Under the pieces are notes generated by a model, which saw only the letters and a list, made by a program, of their open reading frames with translations, ran no database searches and was not told the DNA's origin. A DNA stretch of 64,000 bases from a virus: positions 21,921 to 85,920 of IMG/VR virus record IMGVR_UViG_3300028746_000015. One strand, given 5' to 3'. This document shows positions 44,365 through 51,744 of this stretch, one piece after another. A program made the translations under genes and the position numbers. The first letter of the stretch is position 1. The number at the start of each line of letters is the position of its first letter.

Positions 44365-44455
44365 TCATAGCCTCCTGCCTTTTCTTGTAAGAGTTCAATT
44401 CACCCGCGTGCCTTCTGCACCACGTCTGGGCGTAGGAAAATGACGTGCCCGTCAT
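44357..44455 (-). CDS. Possible small protein coupled to the portal
   Basis: A 32-residue frame from ATG 44455 whose stop lies 8 bases inside the portal start. The sequence has a natural look (WCRRHAGELNSYKKRQEAMSG), and the frame stays open upstream for another 14 codons without a start. It could be a leader peptide coupling portal translation, or the remnant of a larger gene. No strong ribosome binding site. Confidence 0.4.
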   Translation of the reverse strand: MTGTSFSYAQTWCRRHAGELNSYKKRQEAMSG

Positions 44456-44528
44456 GCCGCCATGAATTGCGGCGTCCGCTGGTTTGAACTCGAACTAACC
44501 AGTTTTTCCGCGAGTGAGTCAGTGCAGC

Positions 44529-44642
44529 TTATTTCTTTTTCTTGACATCTTTCTTCAAAACTTGTTTGAGAAGTTTGGCGTCGTTTTTGCCATCCTGTTT
44601 TGCGAAATCTTTCACTACCTTCTTAGCTAATGCCTTTGACAT
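44529..44642 (-). CDS. Very small lysine-rich protein
   Basis: A 37-residue frame with a good AAAAGGGAAGAG site before its ATG. It contains 15 Lys (MSKALAKKVVKDFAK, LLKQVLKKDVKKKK). It lies just downstream of the terminase gene. A DNA- or capsid-binding peptide is possible. Confidence 0.55.
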   Translation of the reverse strand: MSKALAKKVVKDFAKQDGKNDAKLLKQVLKKDVKKKK

Positions 44643-44654
44643 ACTCTTCCCTTT

Positions 44655-46703
44655 TTAGCCGAATAGACCGGCGTCGGACAGTGGGTCTTTATCGCCACCG
44701 TCGTCGTCTCTGAACAACCGATTGTTCTGCACTTGGTAGGCAGTGGACGGGTTGTCGTCGTTTTGAATTGCGTTGGCATTCAGATGAGCGTACTTGCCAA
44801 CTCCATAGATCATGTCGTGCATCGCTTTCGACTTAGCGTCGGCGGCAAAGCTCATGTCTGTGTTGTCGACGCGTTTTCCCATCTCTGCCCAACCCTCGAA
44901 TACATCTACGAGGATGGAGAATGCAGATACGATGTCGTCGTGCTTATCTTCTGAGGTGCCGGTGAACTGTGTGAGCTCGTTCAGAATCTCATCGTATCCT
45001 TCGCAGGAGTTGAGGAGTTTCAAACGGTCGTCACCGAGCAGGCGGATGAAAGGCTTGGCCTTCATCTTCTTCGAGTTGGCTTTGCTTCCTAGTCCCAGGG
45101 AAACATATTCCACAGGAATGCTTATCTGAAGCTTGTCCATCTCGCGCTTGAGTTCGCGGCCCATCCACTTCACGCCGACCGACTCCTCGATAGCGATTCG
45201 CTTAGGTTTCCACTTGGCAGCGGTGGCGGCGAGTACGGCAGGAAGCTCCACGTCGTTGAATCGTCCGCGTACCATGTTCAGCACGTAGAAGCGTCCGCCA
45301 TAGATCAGAGCGGTAACGGCAACCGTGTAGTCTGCCCAACTCTTCGTAGAGTACGCGGTGTCGACGGCCATCACGACTACTCCCTGATGAGGGAGGTCAT
45401 TGTGCTTGATCGTCGCGCCTACTAGTAGCTCACGAGGAATCTTTACCTTGTTGATCTTGCGCGGATTGTTGAGATACTTGATTGCGAAGTTGCCTTTACC
45501 TGCGTCCTGCTTCTCATACTTCTTGAGAAGTTCATACGGTAGGCGTGAGGGGAACCAAAGCTCCAGGTCATCTTTCTTCGCGATGTCATCAGTCTTACCG
45601 GCCTTGATCGCCTCGGGCGTTAGCCACCAGCATGCACGCAGGTAAGTCTTTACCATGACGGCGCTCTCAAACCGGCCACTCTCGACAGAACCGTGAATGT
45701 TCCCTTGAAGGCCCATCTCTTCCGCGAAAGTTTCTTCCTGTTTGATAGTTATGCCGTAGAAGTCATACTCGTCGTACCACGTACCGATTACGTCAAAGAA
45801 ACCGTAAGGGTGCATCATAGCTTTGTTGATGCTGATTTGGTCGTTGATCTTCGAGAGACGTTCTGGTGTCTGACTGTTTTCGTTTGTTACCACGTCGTCA
45901 AGCTTCAGGATTCCGAAGTGCTGACCGACGAGGGACTGCTCGATAGACGCGGCTTCTACGGTCGACTCTTTGTCGTTACCGCCAGCAGGCGTCTGAAATT
46001 TGAATTGGCTCCCGTCGTTAGGCTGAATGCAGTGCTCTGGGAAGAGCGTCTGAAACAAACTGGGTGTCCACTCATTAGTTTCTGCGTTAAGCATCATGCG
46101 AGGGACGAAGCCAGCTTTACCTGCTTTGCCGGGGGCGTTCACATCCTCTTCGAGAGTGAAGTGCTGCTTCAACTCACCTACAAAGTCTCCGGCCAGTTTG
46201 TACACACCGGTTAGGATTAGGATGGTAACAGCGGGGAAACATATTACCCATTGCACACAATCTGCGATGTCGATACTTGACTTGAATCCGCCGCGTGGTA
46301 CGAGCAGCAATCGTTCCTTCAAATCAGTGTACTGGTTAGCAAACATCTCGAAAGTAGCAAAGGTCGGATTCTTCTGCGTGAAGAATTTGTTGCAAATGTC
46401 TTCGTGCGTTTTGATCGTGACTTGGTTGTATTTTTCCAAGACATGACAAAGGAAGTAAAGATTGGTTTGGCAAAGAAAACGGAGTTTTAAAAACTCAGTC
46501 TGATTCTCGGGGGTTACCGGCTCACCATTCTTCTCAAGCAAGTTCGTCCACGATTGCATTGCCTTCACCTGTTGTGCAGGAGGCAAACGCAGAAACGAGA
46601 CCTGGGCCATTGCCAGAATCTCGTCTTGTGTTTTATCGCGGAATTGGTAGTTCGGATCTAGGTAAGACGACGCAGCAAGATCTCTGAGTTTAGCGAGATG
46701 CAT
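44655..46703 (-). CDS. Terminase large subunit
   Basis: The ATP-driven motor and nuclease that packages DNA through the portal; 682 residues. The ATPase domain has Walker A-like LLVPRGGFKSS (about 132-142) and a KLDDVVT stretch as Walker B candidate. The RNase H-fold nuclease domain has MAVDTAYSTKSWADYTV, RIAIEESVGVKWM and HDDIVSAFSILVD, giving the three acidic metal ligands. ATG 46703 follows GGGAGGG. The small subunit is not recognised nearby. Confidence 0.92.
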   Translation of the reverse strand: MHLAKLRDLAASSYLDPNYQFRDKTQDEILAMAQVSFLRLPPAQQVKAMQSWTNLLEKNGEPVTPENQTEFLKLRFLCQTNLYFLCHVLEKYNQVTIKTHEDICNKFFTQKNPTFATFEMFANQYTDLKERLLLVPRGGFKSSIDIADCVQWVICFPAVTILILTGVYKLAGDFVGELKQHFTLEEDVNAPGKAGKAGFVPRMMLNAETNEWTPSLFQTLFPEHCIQPNDGSQFKFQTPAGGNDKESTVEAASIEQSLVGQHFGILKLDDVVTNENSQTPERLSKINDQISINKAMMHPYGFFDVIGTWYDEYDFYGITIKQEETFAEEMGLQGNIHGSVESGRFESAVMVKTYLRACWWLTPEAIKAGKTDDIAKKDDLELWFPSRLPYELLKKYEKQDAGKGNFAIKYLNNPRKINKVKIPRELLVGATIKHNDLPHQGVVVMAVDTAYSTKSWADYTVAVTALIYGGRFYVLNMVRGRFNDVELPAVLAATAAKWKPKRIAIEESVGVKWMGRELKREMDKLQISIPVEYVSLGLGSKANSKKMKAKPFIRLLGDDRLKLLNSCEGYDEILNELTQFTGTSEDKHDDIVSAFSILVDVFEGWAEMGKRVDNTDMSFAADAKSKAMHDMIYGVGKYAHLNANAIQNDDNPSTAYQVQNNRLFRDDDGGDKDPLSDAGLFG

Positions 46704-46723
46704 GCGGTCGGCCCTCCCAAGCC

Positions 46724-46921
46724 TTAGTGTTTCCAGCCTTCCATCGTAGAGGCAAACTCGGCCATCTTTTTAAGGTGGGGGTTGCTACTGTTTTTGGCTT
46801 TGGCTAACTTGTCGGCGGGAATTTTCTCGCCCTCTTTAACACCGAGCGCACGATGCAATCCACCTTTATTTAGGTGGATCAACGCGCGATGGTGACTTAA
46901 ATGAATCGTATCTTCTGCCAT
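46724..46921 (-). CDS. Small hypothetical protein
   Basis: A 65-residue His/Lys-rich protein (TIHLSHHRALIHLNKGGLHRALG, then EKIPADKLAKAKNSSNPHLKKMAEFASTM). Such small proteins precede terminase genes in related phages. It could be a packaging or virion component; function unknown. Confidence 0.6.
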   Translation of the reverse strand: MAEDTIHLSHHRALIHLNKGGLHRALGVKEGEKIPADKLAKAKNSSNPHLKKMAEFASTMEGWKH

Positions 46922-46923
46922 GA

Positions 46924-47262
46924 TTACATTCCAGGTGCGCCGGTCGGCGTCGGGCCAGAAGGCGCGGCGGCGGGTGCGGGGCTAGGGCTTGCGGTCATAG
47001 GTGCCGCTCCCTGCATTGTCGGATCAGCAGCTTCGCCAGGATTCGGCGTGCCTGCGTTTGCAGCCATGTGCGCCAGCATCTCATCATCGCCCTTGGTCGT
47101 ATGCGTCTCGTCTGGGTGAGCTGAGTTGTGGTGGACATGTGTATGAATATGGCCGCCATTAGCGGACTTGCTGGTGATGATGTGCTTGATTTCTTTCTTC
47201 GGACCTTTATCGGAACCGCCCATTGACTTAGCGGCTGCGTCTGTCCACTTCTTATCTGCCAT
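46924..47262 (-). CDS. Small His- and Ala/Pro-rich protein
   Basis: A 112-residue protein. The middle has a histidine cluster (GGHIHTHVHHNSAHPDETH) that could bind metal, and the last 45 residues are Ala/Pro/Gly-rich and probably disordered. Its start overlaps the stop of the phosphatase gene. Function unknown. Confidence 0.55.
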   Translation of the reverse strand: MADKKWTDAAAKSMGGSDKGPKKEIKHIITSKSANGGHIHTHVHHNSAHPDETHTTKGDDEMLAHMAANAGTPNPGEAADPTMQGAAPMTASPSPAPAAAPSGPTPTGAPGM

Positions 47263-47765
47263 TATGATGCCTTTCGTAGGTACTGATCGAACTCGCTCCA
47301 GTGGCTAGATGCGAAAGTTCGCATACCGATGCCAGGATCATACTGAGGGTAGAGCGTCTTGAATACGCGCTCTGAGTGATGAAAGTTACCTGCCAGTTCA
47401 CCGATGCTTCGTAAGTAGAGCATGGCGGTCGTAGGACCGCGACTGTGGCCTTTATTGCACGCGATTAAGACCTTATCGCCTGCCGCCAACCTCGCGTCGA
47501 TGTAATCGAGACCTTGTTTGACCATCTCTACAGGAATGAAGTGTGGGTCATGCGGATCAATAAAGTTCAACGCACGCCGGTTCAACTGGTCGACCGACAA
47601 GTAACTCGGTCCTTTCGGAGCACCTTGAGTTTCGTACCCAAGAGTCTCACGATGTCCACCCGGCCCTTCCTTCGCGCACCTAAGCACGCTCCAGTCAGGT
47701 TTATCTTTTACTTTTTCGTAATCATGATCGTCACCCACCCAAAGGCGCGGTATGATGTTTTCCAT
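47262..47765 (-). CDS. Dual-specificity phosphatase-like protein
   Basis: A 167-residue protein of the cysteine-phosphatase fold. The signature C-x5-R is CNKGHSR (103-109), in the context DKVLIACNKGHSRGPTTAMLYL; an upstream Asp (FIDPHDPHF, about 69-75) could be the general acid. The N-terminal IIPRLWVGD is typical of DSPs. The usual HC is replaced by AC. ATG 47765 has GGGAG upstream and overlaps the glycosyltransferase gene by 35 bases. Dephosphorylation of a host protein or small molecule is inferred. Confidence 0.75.
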   Translation of the reverse strand: MENIIPRLWVGDDHDYEKVKDKPDWSVLRCAKEGPGGHRETLGYETQGAPKGPSYLSVDQLNRRALNFIDPHDPHFIPVEMVKQGLDYIDARLAAGDKVLIACNKGHSRGPTTAMLYLRSIGELAGNFHHSERVFKTLYPQYDPGIGMRTFASSHWSEFDQYLRKAS

Positions 47766-48429
47766 AATACTCCCGCATCTGCTCAGGTGTTAGCGCATGA
47801 AGTATTGTGTACCTATGGTCGCTGTATAAAAGGCCATCTTCAATGTACTGAAGTCGGGTAGATTCAGGTGCTCTTTGGTAATAGTAGCTCGGATCGAACT
47901 GAAGCTTTACATTCTGCCTAGCTAAAGCAAGCCCGGCCCATCGGTCCTCTGCCCAATCTTGCGATCCTGTTGGAGTTGAGGCTAGTATTTCCATCGCCGA
48001 CTTATCGAGCCAGTAGCAGCCGCCAAAGGCGTATGCTTCTTGAGGAGAGTACCCACCACCCACGTATGAGCCGGTGGTAAATCCCTTGCTGGCCGTCATG
48101 CGATCCCAATGAACGAAGATATCATCATCTATTTTTAGGATACGGTCGTAGCCGTTTTCCAAAGCCCAGCGAACTAATGCTTTAGTTTTTTGGTTAGAAG
48201 TGTAGTATCCATCAGGACATTTCAGGAAGACTTCATCAGGTAAAGGTTCTTTGCTTATACCTTTAGGTAAATCACCGTAGAAGAACTTATAATCTACGGT
48301 TACATCTTTGATCCATGTGTCGCGTATAGCTGGCACCCGGTCGACTACCGGGTGCTTCAGCCAGTTCTGCATCATGTCGTGTTGGTAGTCGTATTTATGA
48401 CATGTATAGATTGCGACGAGCGTTTTCAT
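47731..48429 (-). CDS. Glycosyltransferase, galactosyltransferase-like
   Basis: A 232-residue GT-A-type enzyme. It shows an opening LVAIYTCHKYDYQ, AIRDTW (35-40), the metal-binding DDD in ILKIDDDIFVHWD (101-103), SYVGGGYSP and AFGGCYW for the acceptor site, and EDRWAG (161-166). That order resembles GT31-like galactosyltransferases. The acceptor is unknown: modified phage DNA bases, virion proteins or host envelope glycans are all possible. It is encoded with the phosphatase. Confidence 0.7.
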   Translation of the reverse strand: MKTLVAIYTCHKYDYQHDMMQNWLKHPVVDRVPAIRDTWIKDVTVDYKFFYGDLPKGISKEPLPDEVFLKCPDGYYTSNQKTKALVRWALENGYDRILKIDDDIFVHWDRMTASKGFTTGSYVGGGYSPQEAYAFGGCYWLDKSAMEILASTPTGSQDWAEDRWAGLALARQNVKLQFDPSYYYQRAPESTRLQYIEDGLLYSDHRYTILHALTPEQMREYYGKHHTAPLGG

Positions 48430-48430
48430 C

Positions 48431-48805
48431 TCAGAAGGTCAAGATGCCGACTGCCGGAAAGACGCCGGTAAAGCCGATTGCAGGAGTGACCGTAATATCA
48501 TAGCCCGATACAGCAACACTGGAAAAGTTACCTCCGCTACCTGGAGTACCTGTGGCTAATGCGAATGTAGGTGAGCCGCTTGTAGCGGTGAACTCACCGA
48601 GAAAGGCTCCTGTTGGCGGTGTCTTCACGATATCGAATCTAGGCGATACTGCCTGACTGAGCGGGTTGGAGCCTGTGGAGCTAGGGGTCAATGGGTCTAC
48701 TGAAAACAAGTATATCGGGTCTGTAAGCAAGCTTACGGTGACTGGATCGGTGGTGCCGTCACCCACTACAAAGAATGAAAAACCGACTGCAATGCTTCCT
48801 GCCAT
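48431..48805 (-). CDS. Small virion-type beta protein
   Basis: A 124-residue Thr/Gly/Ser-rich protein (SIAVGFSFFVVGDGTTDPVTVSLL, SGYDITVTPAIGFTGVFPAVGILTF), like capsid decoration or fibre domains. AAGGAG precedes its ATG. A tRNA lies just upstream. Confidence 0.5.
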   Translation of the reverse strand: MAGSIAVGFSFFVVGDGTTDPVTVSLLTDPIYLFSVDPLTPSSTGSNPLSQAVSPRFDIVKTPPTGAFLGEFTATSGSPTFALATGTPGSGGNFSSVAVSGYDITVTPAIGFTGVFPAVGILTF

Positions 48806-48842
48806 TTATTTCTCCTTGGTATTACTTTTTACTTTCAGTCTA

Positions 48843-48919
48843 TGGTCTGGGTGGTTCGATTTGAACGAACGGCCTTCCGATTCCAGATCGGAAGCTCTAC
48901 CAGACTGAGCTACACCCAT
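48843..48919 (-). tRNA. tRNA-Pro(TGG)
   Basis: 77 nt on the minus strand with an encoded CCA end. D stem GCTC/GAGC, anticodon stem TCCGA/TCGGA around loop TCTGGAA (anticodon TGG), T arm GTTCG-TTCAAAT-CGAAC. The acceptor stem pairs at 6 of 7 positions (A-G at position 1). It reads CCN proline codons, mainly CCA. Confidence 0.9.
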
Positions 48920-48924
48920 GCGGG

Positions 48925-49281
48925 TTAGCTCGGGGTAACTGTGACGAAGTTGAACTCAAGGCCGACAGTGCGCGCGCCGGAAGGTGCGACAGTGATAGTG
49001 AGGGTGGCCACGGCGGTGAAGCTACCGGTGGTGCCATCGGGATCGACCACAGTAGCGGTGACGGTCAAGGTGTCGGTAAAGGTACCAACAGTTGTAATGG
49101 TCGGCGTAAACACTGCCGAACCATCGCTGGCGGTAGCTAGACTACCAAGAGTCTCGTCGGAAAGCGTGTAAACGATATTCGATACCGTCGCGCCTTCGGT
49201 AATTGCTCCCGAAGCCTGGACCGGATCAATCGTAATGTCTAGCTGCTGAAGATTGGTAAGGCTTACTGTCTGATTTGCCAT
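48925..49281 (-). CDS. Ig-like virion decoration protein
   Basis: A 118-residue all-beta protein with the look of a bacterial Ig/cadherin-like domain (TLSDETLGSLATASDGSAVFTPTITTVGTFTDTLTVTATVVDPDGTTG). Such domains decorate phage heads and tails and bind sugars weakly. It is located among small virion-type genes. Confidence 0.6.
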   Translation of the reverse strand: MANQTVSLTNLQQLDITIDPVQASGAITEGATVSNIVYTLSDETLGSLATASDGSAVFTPTITTVGTFTDTLTVTATVVDPDGTTGSFTAVATLTITVAPSGARTVGLEFNFVTVTPS

Positions 49282-49393
49282 TTGATTTTATCCTAAAGCG
49301 TATCTCAATACGCGCGGTGCGCTGTGTCTTGTAGCTGTAAAGAGCTATGCCCAAGATCACTAGTAGCGCGATAATTACAGCGGTGATGAACAT
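49226..49393 (-). CDS. Small membrane protein
   Basis: A 55-residue frame coupled to the preceding gene by TAATG. A single membrane helix (MFITAVIIALLVILGIALYSYK) is followed by a basic tail. The end overlaps the Ig-like gene by 56 bases. Function unknown. Confidence 0.5.
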   Translation of the reverse strand: MFITAVIIALLVILGIALYSYKTQRTARIEIRFRIKSNGKSDSKPYQSSAARHYD

Positions 49394-49542
49394 TACTCAG
49401 CCTGCGGTTGCGCTGCGTCCAACTCGTCTTTACCGTATTTCTCTTCGAACTCTTTCGCACTGAGAAATGCACGGTCCCATGTTTTCTGATCGGTATGATT
49501 ACCGGCAGATGGGCAAGTGAAAGTGCGGTATTGATAAAGCAT
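49393..49542 (-). CDS. Small hypothetical protein
   Basis: A 49-residue protein from ATG 49542 with AGGAGG 6 bases upstream; the open frame continues to 49623. Sequence MLYQYRTFTCPSAGNHTDQK, then an acidic helix. Function unknown. Confidence 0.55.
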   Translation of the reverse strand: MLYQYRTFTCPSAGNHTDQKTWDRAFLSAKEFEEKYGKDELDAAQPQAE

Positions 49543-49553
49543 GATCGCTCCTC

Positions 49554-49781
49554 CTACAGAGTGACTAGCGGCTGGACAGCGAGTTCGGCCTCTTTGGCTT
49601 TCGCCTGGGCACGCTCGTTGCAAAGATTGATGAAGTTGTTTAGGACCACATTGGCGAAGTCAGTCGCAAATTGTAAACTGGTATCGTTGAGAAACACAGC
49701 GAGTCCATTCTGCGTATAGACTTTCGAAAAGCCAATTGTATCCTTAAAGGTTACACTAAGCGGGATTTGCGGCTGCGACAT
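49554..49781 (-). CDS. Small hypothetical protein
   Basis: A 75-residue protein from ATG 49781 (AGGAACGAG upstream). It has an amphipathic beginning (IPLSVTFKDTIGFSKVYTQNGLAVFLND) and a helical Ala-rich end. It overlaps the 106-residue gene. Function unknown. Confidence 0.5.
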   Translation of the reverse strand: MSQPQIPLSVTFKDTIGFSKVYTQNGLAVFLNDTSLQFATDFANVVLNNFINLCNERAQAKAKEAELAVQPLVTL

Positions 49782-50076
49782 TCTCGTTCCTCTTGGCCCG
49801 TAGCGTATCGAGGAAGCTGTTGATAGCTGCCTGCGCCTCCAGGTCCACATCGTTAGGTCGGGCTACACCGTCGTCACCGCTTGCGGTGTCTGTCCAGCGT
49901 ATTCCTTTGCCATCGATAAAAGAGAGGATGATCTTTGTAAGAAGGTCCGTCTCGGCTTCGGTCTCCGCATCAAGCAGTTGGGAGGCGAATGAGCCGAGCA
50001 GCGCACGATTCGGAGAAAGTTTTTCGTTATTCAGAATCTTCGTCAGAATCCGCTGGTGTTCCTTTTTTCTTTTCAT
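49756..50076 (-). CDS. Small hypothetical protein
   Basis: A 106-residue protein from ATG 50076, which lies 50 bases inside the JAMM gene; TTG 50100 is an alternative. It is basic at the N-terminus (MKRKKEHQRILTKILNN), then has a helical core (LLGSFASQLLDAETEAETDLLTKIILSFIDG). Function unknown. Confidence 0.5.
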   Translation of the reverse strand: MKRKKEHQRILTKILNNEKLSPNRALLGSFASQLLDAETEAETDLLTKIILSFIDGKGIRWTDTASGDDGVARPNDVDLEAQAAINSFLDTLRAKRNENVAAANPA

Positions 50077-50485
50077 AGATAATTTCGTAAGGTAATGCAC
50101 TATCCATCGACCAAAACCGCGCCCGAGTCTTGCGCCCTTGCGTGGAAACTATCCCACAGATGCGGTGCATATCTCGAATGCAAATATTGTAATCGGTGCC
50201 TGAAAGCACGGCGTCCCATTCGGGATGGCTGTGAATAAAGCCGATAATGCTCAACCCACGCTCCTCTGCGTCTAGTCGAACTTTTTCAAAATCAATTGTG
50301 TACCACTGAACGTGGCTTGGTGATTGGTCTGCGTATCGCGGTGGATAAGCGAAACTGTCGATCCGTACTGAATGCGGACCAAGTACTTCGCCCACCAGGA
50401 ATGCTTGAATCTCGTTTTTTGAATCACGAGAAAGCCGTCTGAAATGGTCGAGTTGGCCCTTCTTGAGCCGAACCTTATTTCGCAT
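50027..50485 (-). CDS. JAB/MPN (JAMM) metalloprotease-like protein
   Basis: The start is ATG 50485 with GAGAG upstream, giving 152 residues. The JAMM zinc signature is complete: Glu in FLVGEVLG (E33), HSHPEWDAVLSGTD with H85, H87, S95 and D98. JAMM enzymes remove ubiquitin-like tags or cut isopeptide bonds; in lambda-like tails the domain is fused to NlpC, but here it stands alone. Possible roles are virion maturation or removal of host ubiquitin-like modifications placed by defence systems. The acidic C-terminus is disordered. Confidence 0.8.
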   Translation of the reverse strand: MRNKVRLKKGQLDHFRRLSRDSKNEIQAFLVGEVLGPHSVRIDSFAYPPRYADQSPSHVQWYTIDFEKVRLDAEERGLSIIGFIHSHPEWDAVLSGTDYNICIRDMHRICGIVSTQGRKTRARFWSMDSALPYEIIYEKKKGTPADSDEDSE

Positions 50486-50587
50486 GGGGTTGGGTCTCTC
50501 GTTATTAGGGGCCGGATATTGCCGGGTATTTCCGGCATGTCTGCTACGGTTAGGTGTTGAAATCAACACGGCAGAGCATTTGTAAAA

Positions 50588-50672
50588 GGTGGTCTACGTC
50601 GGATTTTCACCAGTAACCTCCTCGGTCCTGTGAAGGATATCGGGGCGCTCTCGTAGTTGAGCTACTAGACCA
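50588..50672 (-). tRNA. tRNA-like element, possibly degenerate
   Basis: On the minus strand TGGTCTA and TAGACCA form a perfect 7-bp acceptor-like stem 85 nt apart, and GTAGCTCAACTACGAGAGC looks like a D arm. No proper anticodon arm is found: CC-TTCACA-GG is only a short hairpin. The T arm is weak. It may be a decayed type II tRNA or another structured RNA. Confidence 0.35.
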
Positions 50673-50830
50673 TAAATATAAAGTTTGCGGAGGTCTGTTC
50701 TTCACCCGGCTAAGTTTGGTAGCCCGACCTTCCGACTTGGGTGTTGTCTGTGCTTTGTGACAGCGCAAATAGAGTCGTGTTGCTCGGGTTCTGGGTTGCG
50801 TCCCTCCCCTACCTTGTCACAAACTTGATG
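50673..50830 (-). other. Structured noncoding spacer between tRNAs
   Basis: No gene. Two strong foldbacks occur on the minus strand: TTTGTGACA/TGTCACAAA (9 bp, closing about 50 nt) and GGCTA-CCAAACT-TAGCC inside a longer GGAAGGTC/GACCTCC stem. No intact tRNA could be fitted. Confidence 0.4.
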
Positions 50831-50905
50831 TGGCTGGCTCGCTAGGTCTCGAACCTAGAACCGTTCGGTTAACAGCCGAATGCTCTGCCGTTGAGCTACA
50901 AGCCA
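50831..50905 (-). tRNA. tRNA-Asn(GTT)
   Basis: 75 nt on the minus strand with an encoded CCA. Acceptor TGGCTTG/CGAGCCA (one G-T wobble), D arm GCTC-AACGGCA-GAGC, anticodon stem TTCGG/CCGAA around loop CTGTTAA (anticodon GTT), T arm CTAGG-TTCGAGA-CCTAG. All cloverleaf parts are intact. Confidence 0.93.
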
Positions 50906-50942
50906 GTAAATGTCTGAGGGATAACGCGCCCCCTACGCGATC

Positions 50943-51488
50943 TTAGATCTTCTGTCCTGAACGTTTGTTGAAGTCCTCAAGACGCGCTTCGACAGCGGCG
51001 ATACGGGCTTCAATAGCAGCTACGTCACCGGTCTTAGCGGTAGCGTTGAGGTCTACTTCTACGGCCTTTACGGGAGATGCTACGGCTGTCTCGACCTTAG
51101 TCACGTCCGCTTTGGCGTCGGTCTCAACGGTAGTGGCGTCGGCCTTAGCTGCTGTTGCGGTGTGATGGAAGGCGTTCTCTACGGCCTGAATGCCTTTGTG
51201 GGCCTCATTCTCGACGAAGTGAGCGGCTTTAGCTGCCAAGGACTCGTGAGTGTTACCAGCAGAGGGGGCAGCGGAACTTGGGACGGTGGCCGAGGCTACA
51301 GTAGAGGCTGTCTTTGCAACAGATGCGGCGGTTGCAGCAGGGATTGTGTGGGCGGACGCGGCGCGCTGTCTAGCTGCTATCAGACTTGCGTGAGCTGTAG
51401 GATCTACAGCATGGGCTACGAACGGCTTGGTGGCTGCGTGCTCGGCGTGCCCAACGGCAGGCGTATTAGTTACGGGGGTATCGCTCAT
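50943..51488 (-). CDS. Ala-rich low-complexity protein
   Basis: A 181-residue protein, over a third alanine, with Thr, Val, Lys and His. The N-terminal half is disordered (ATVPSSAAPSAG). The C-terminal half is a repeat-like helix (KADATTVETDAKADVTKVETAVASPVKAVE) ending in a short coiled coil (IAAVEARLEDFNKRSGQ). AGAGGA and three CCTCTATA-type repeats lie just upstream, below a near-perfect promoter, so it is probably strongly expressed. Function unknown; DNA- or virion-associated roles are possible. Confidence 0.6.
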   Translation of the reverse strand: MSDTPVTNTPAVGHAEHAATKPFVAHAVDPTAHASLIAARQRAASAHTIPAATAASVAKTASTVASATVPSSAAPSAGNTHESLAAKAAHFVENEAHKGIQAVENAFHHTATAAKADATTVETDAKADVTKVETAVASPVKAVEVDLNATAKTGDVAAIEARIAAVEARLEDFNKRSGQKI

Positions 51489-51529
51489 GATGTCCTCTAT
51501 AATCCTCTATATCCTCTCGAATGTTACCT

Positions 51530-51580
51530 TTGGGGGCGGGGCTATGGGGGAAACTATGCACCCAGCCTCACCGCCCCCTG
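51530..51580 (-). promoter_or_regulatory. Strong GC hairpin in the leader
   Basis: In the 5' leader GGGGGCGG and CCGCCCCC (with the inner GGCTGGG/CCCCCATAGCC) form a long stem, about 45 bases upstream of the ATG at 51488. It could stabilise the mRNA or act as a transcription attenuator. Confidence 0.45.
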
Positions 51581-51660
51581 CGTAATAACGACTGGCAGGT
51601 AGTGCCTTGCGGCTACTAGGAGGAGGCCTGCTCAGTCTATCTCGTTCGATCTCTATACCT

Positions 51661-51689
51661 AGTATAGCATGATTCTGGCCATTTGTCAA
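51661..51689 (-). promoter_or_regulatory. Strong sigma-70-like promoter
   Basis: TTGACA (51689-51684), 17-bp spacer, TATACT (51666-51661) on the minus strand. It is one of the best consensus matches in the window and directs transcription to the Ala-rich protein and the tRNA-Asn. Confidence 0.8.
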
Positions 51690-51744
51690 GTGTTTGGCAA
51701 TCAAAATGCTACAAAACCAGCGTAAACATTGTGTATATTTATTT

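Noticed and set aside
50673-50830. A third tRNA between the tRNA-like element and tRNA-Asn
   Set aside because: I could not fit D, anticodon and T arms together on either strand.
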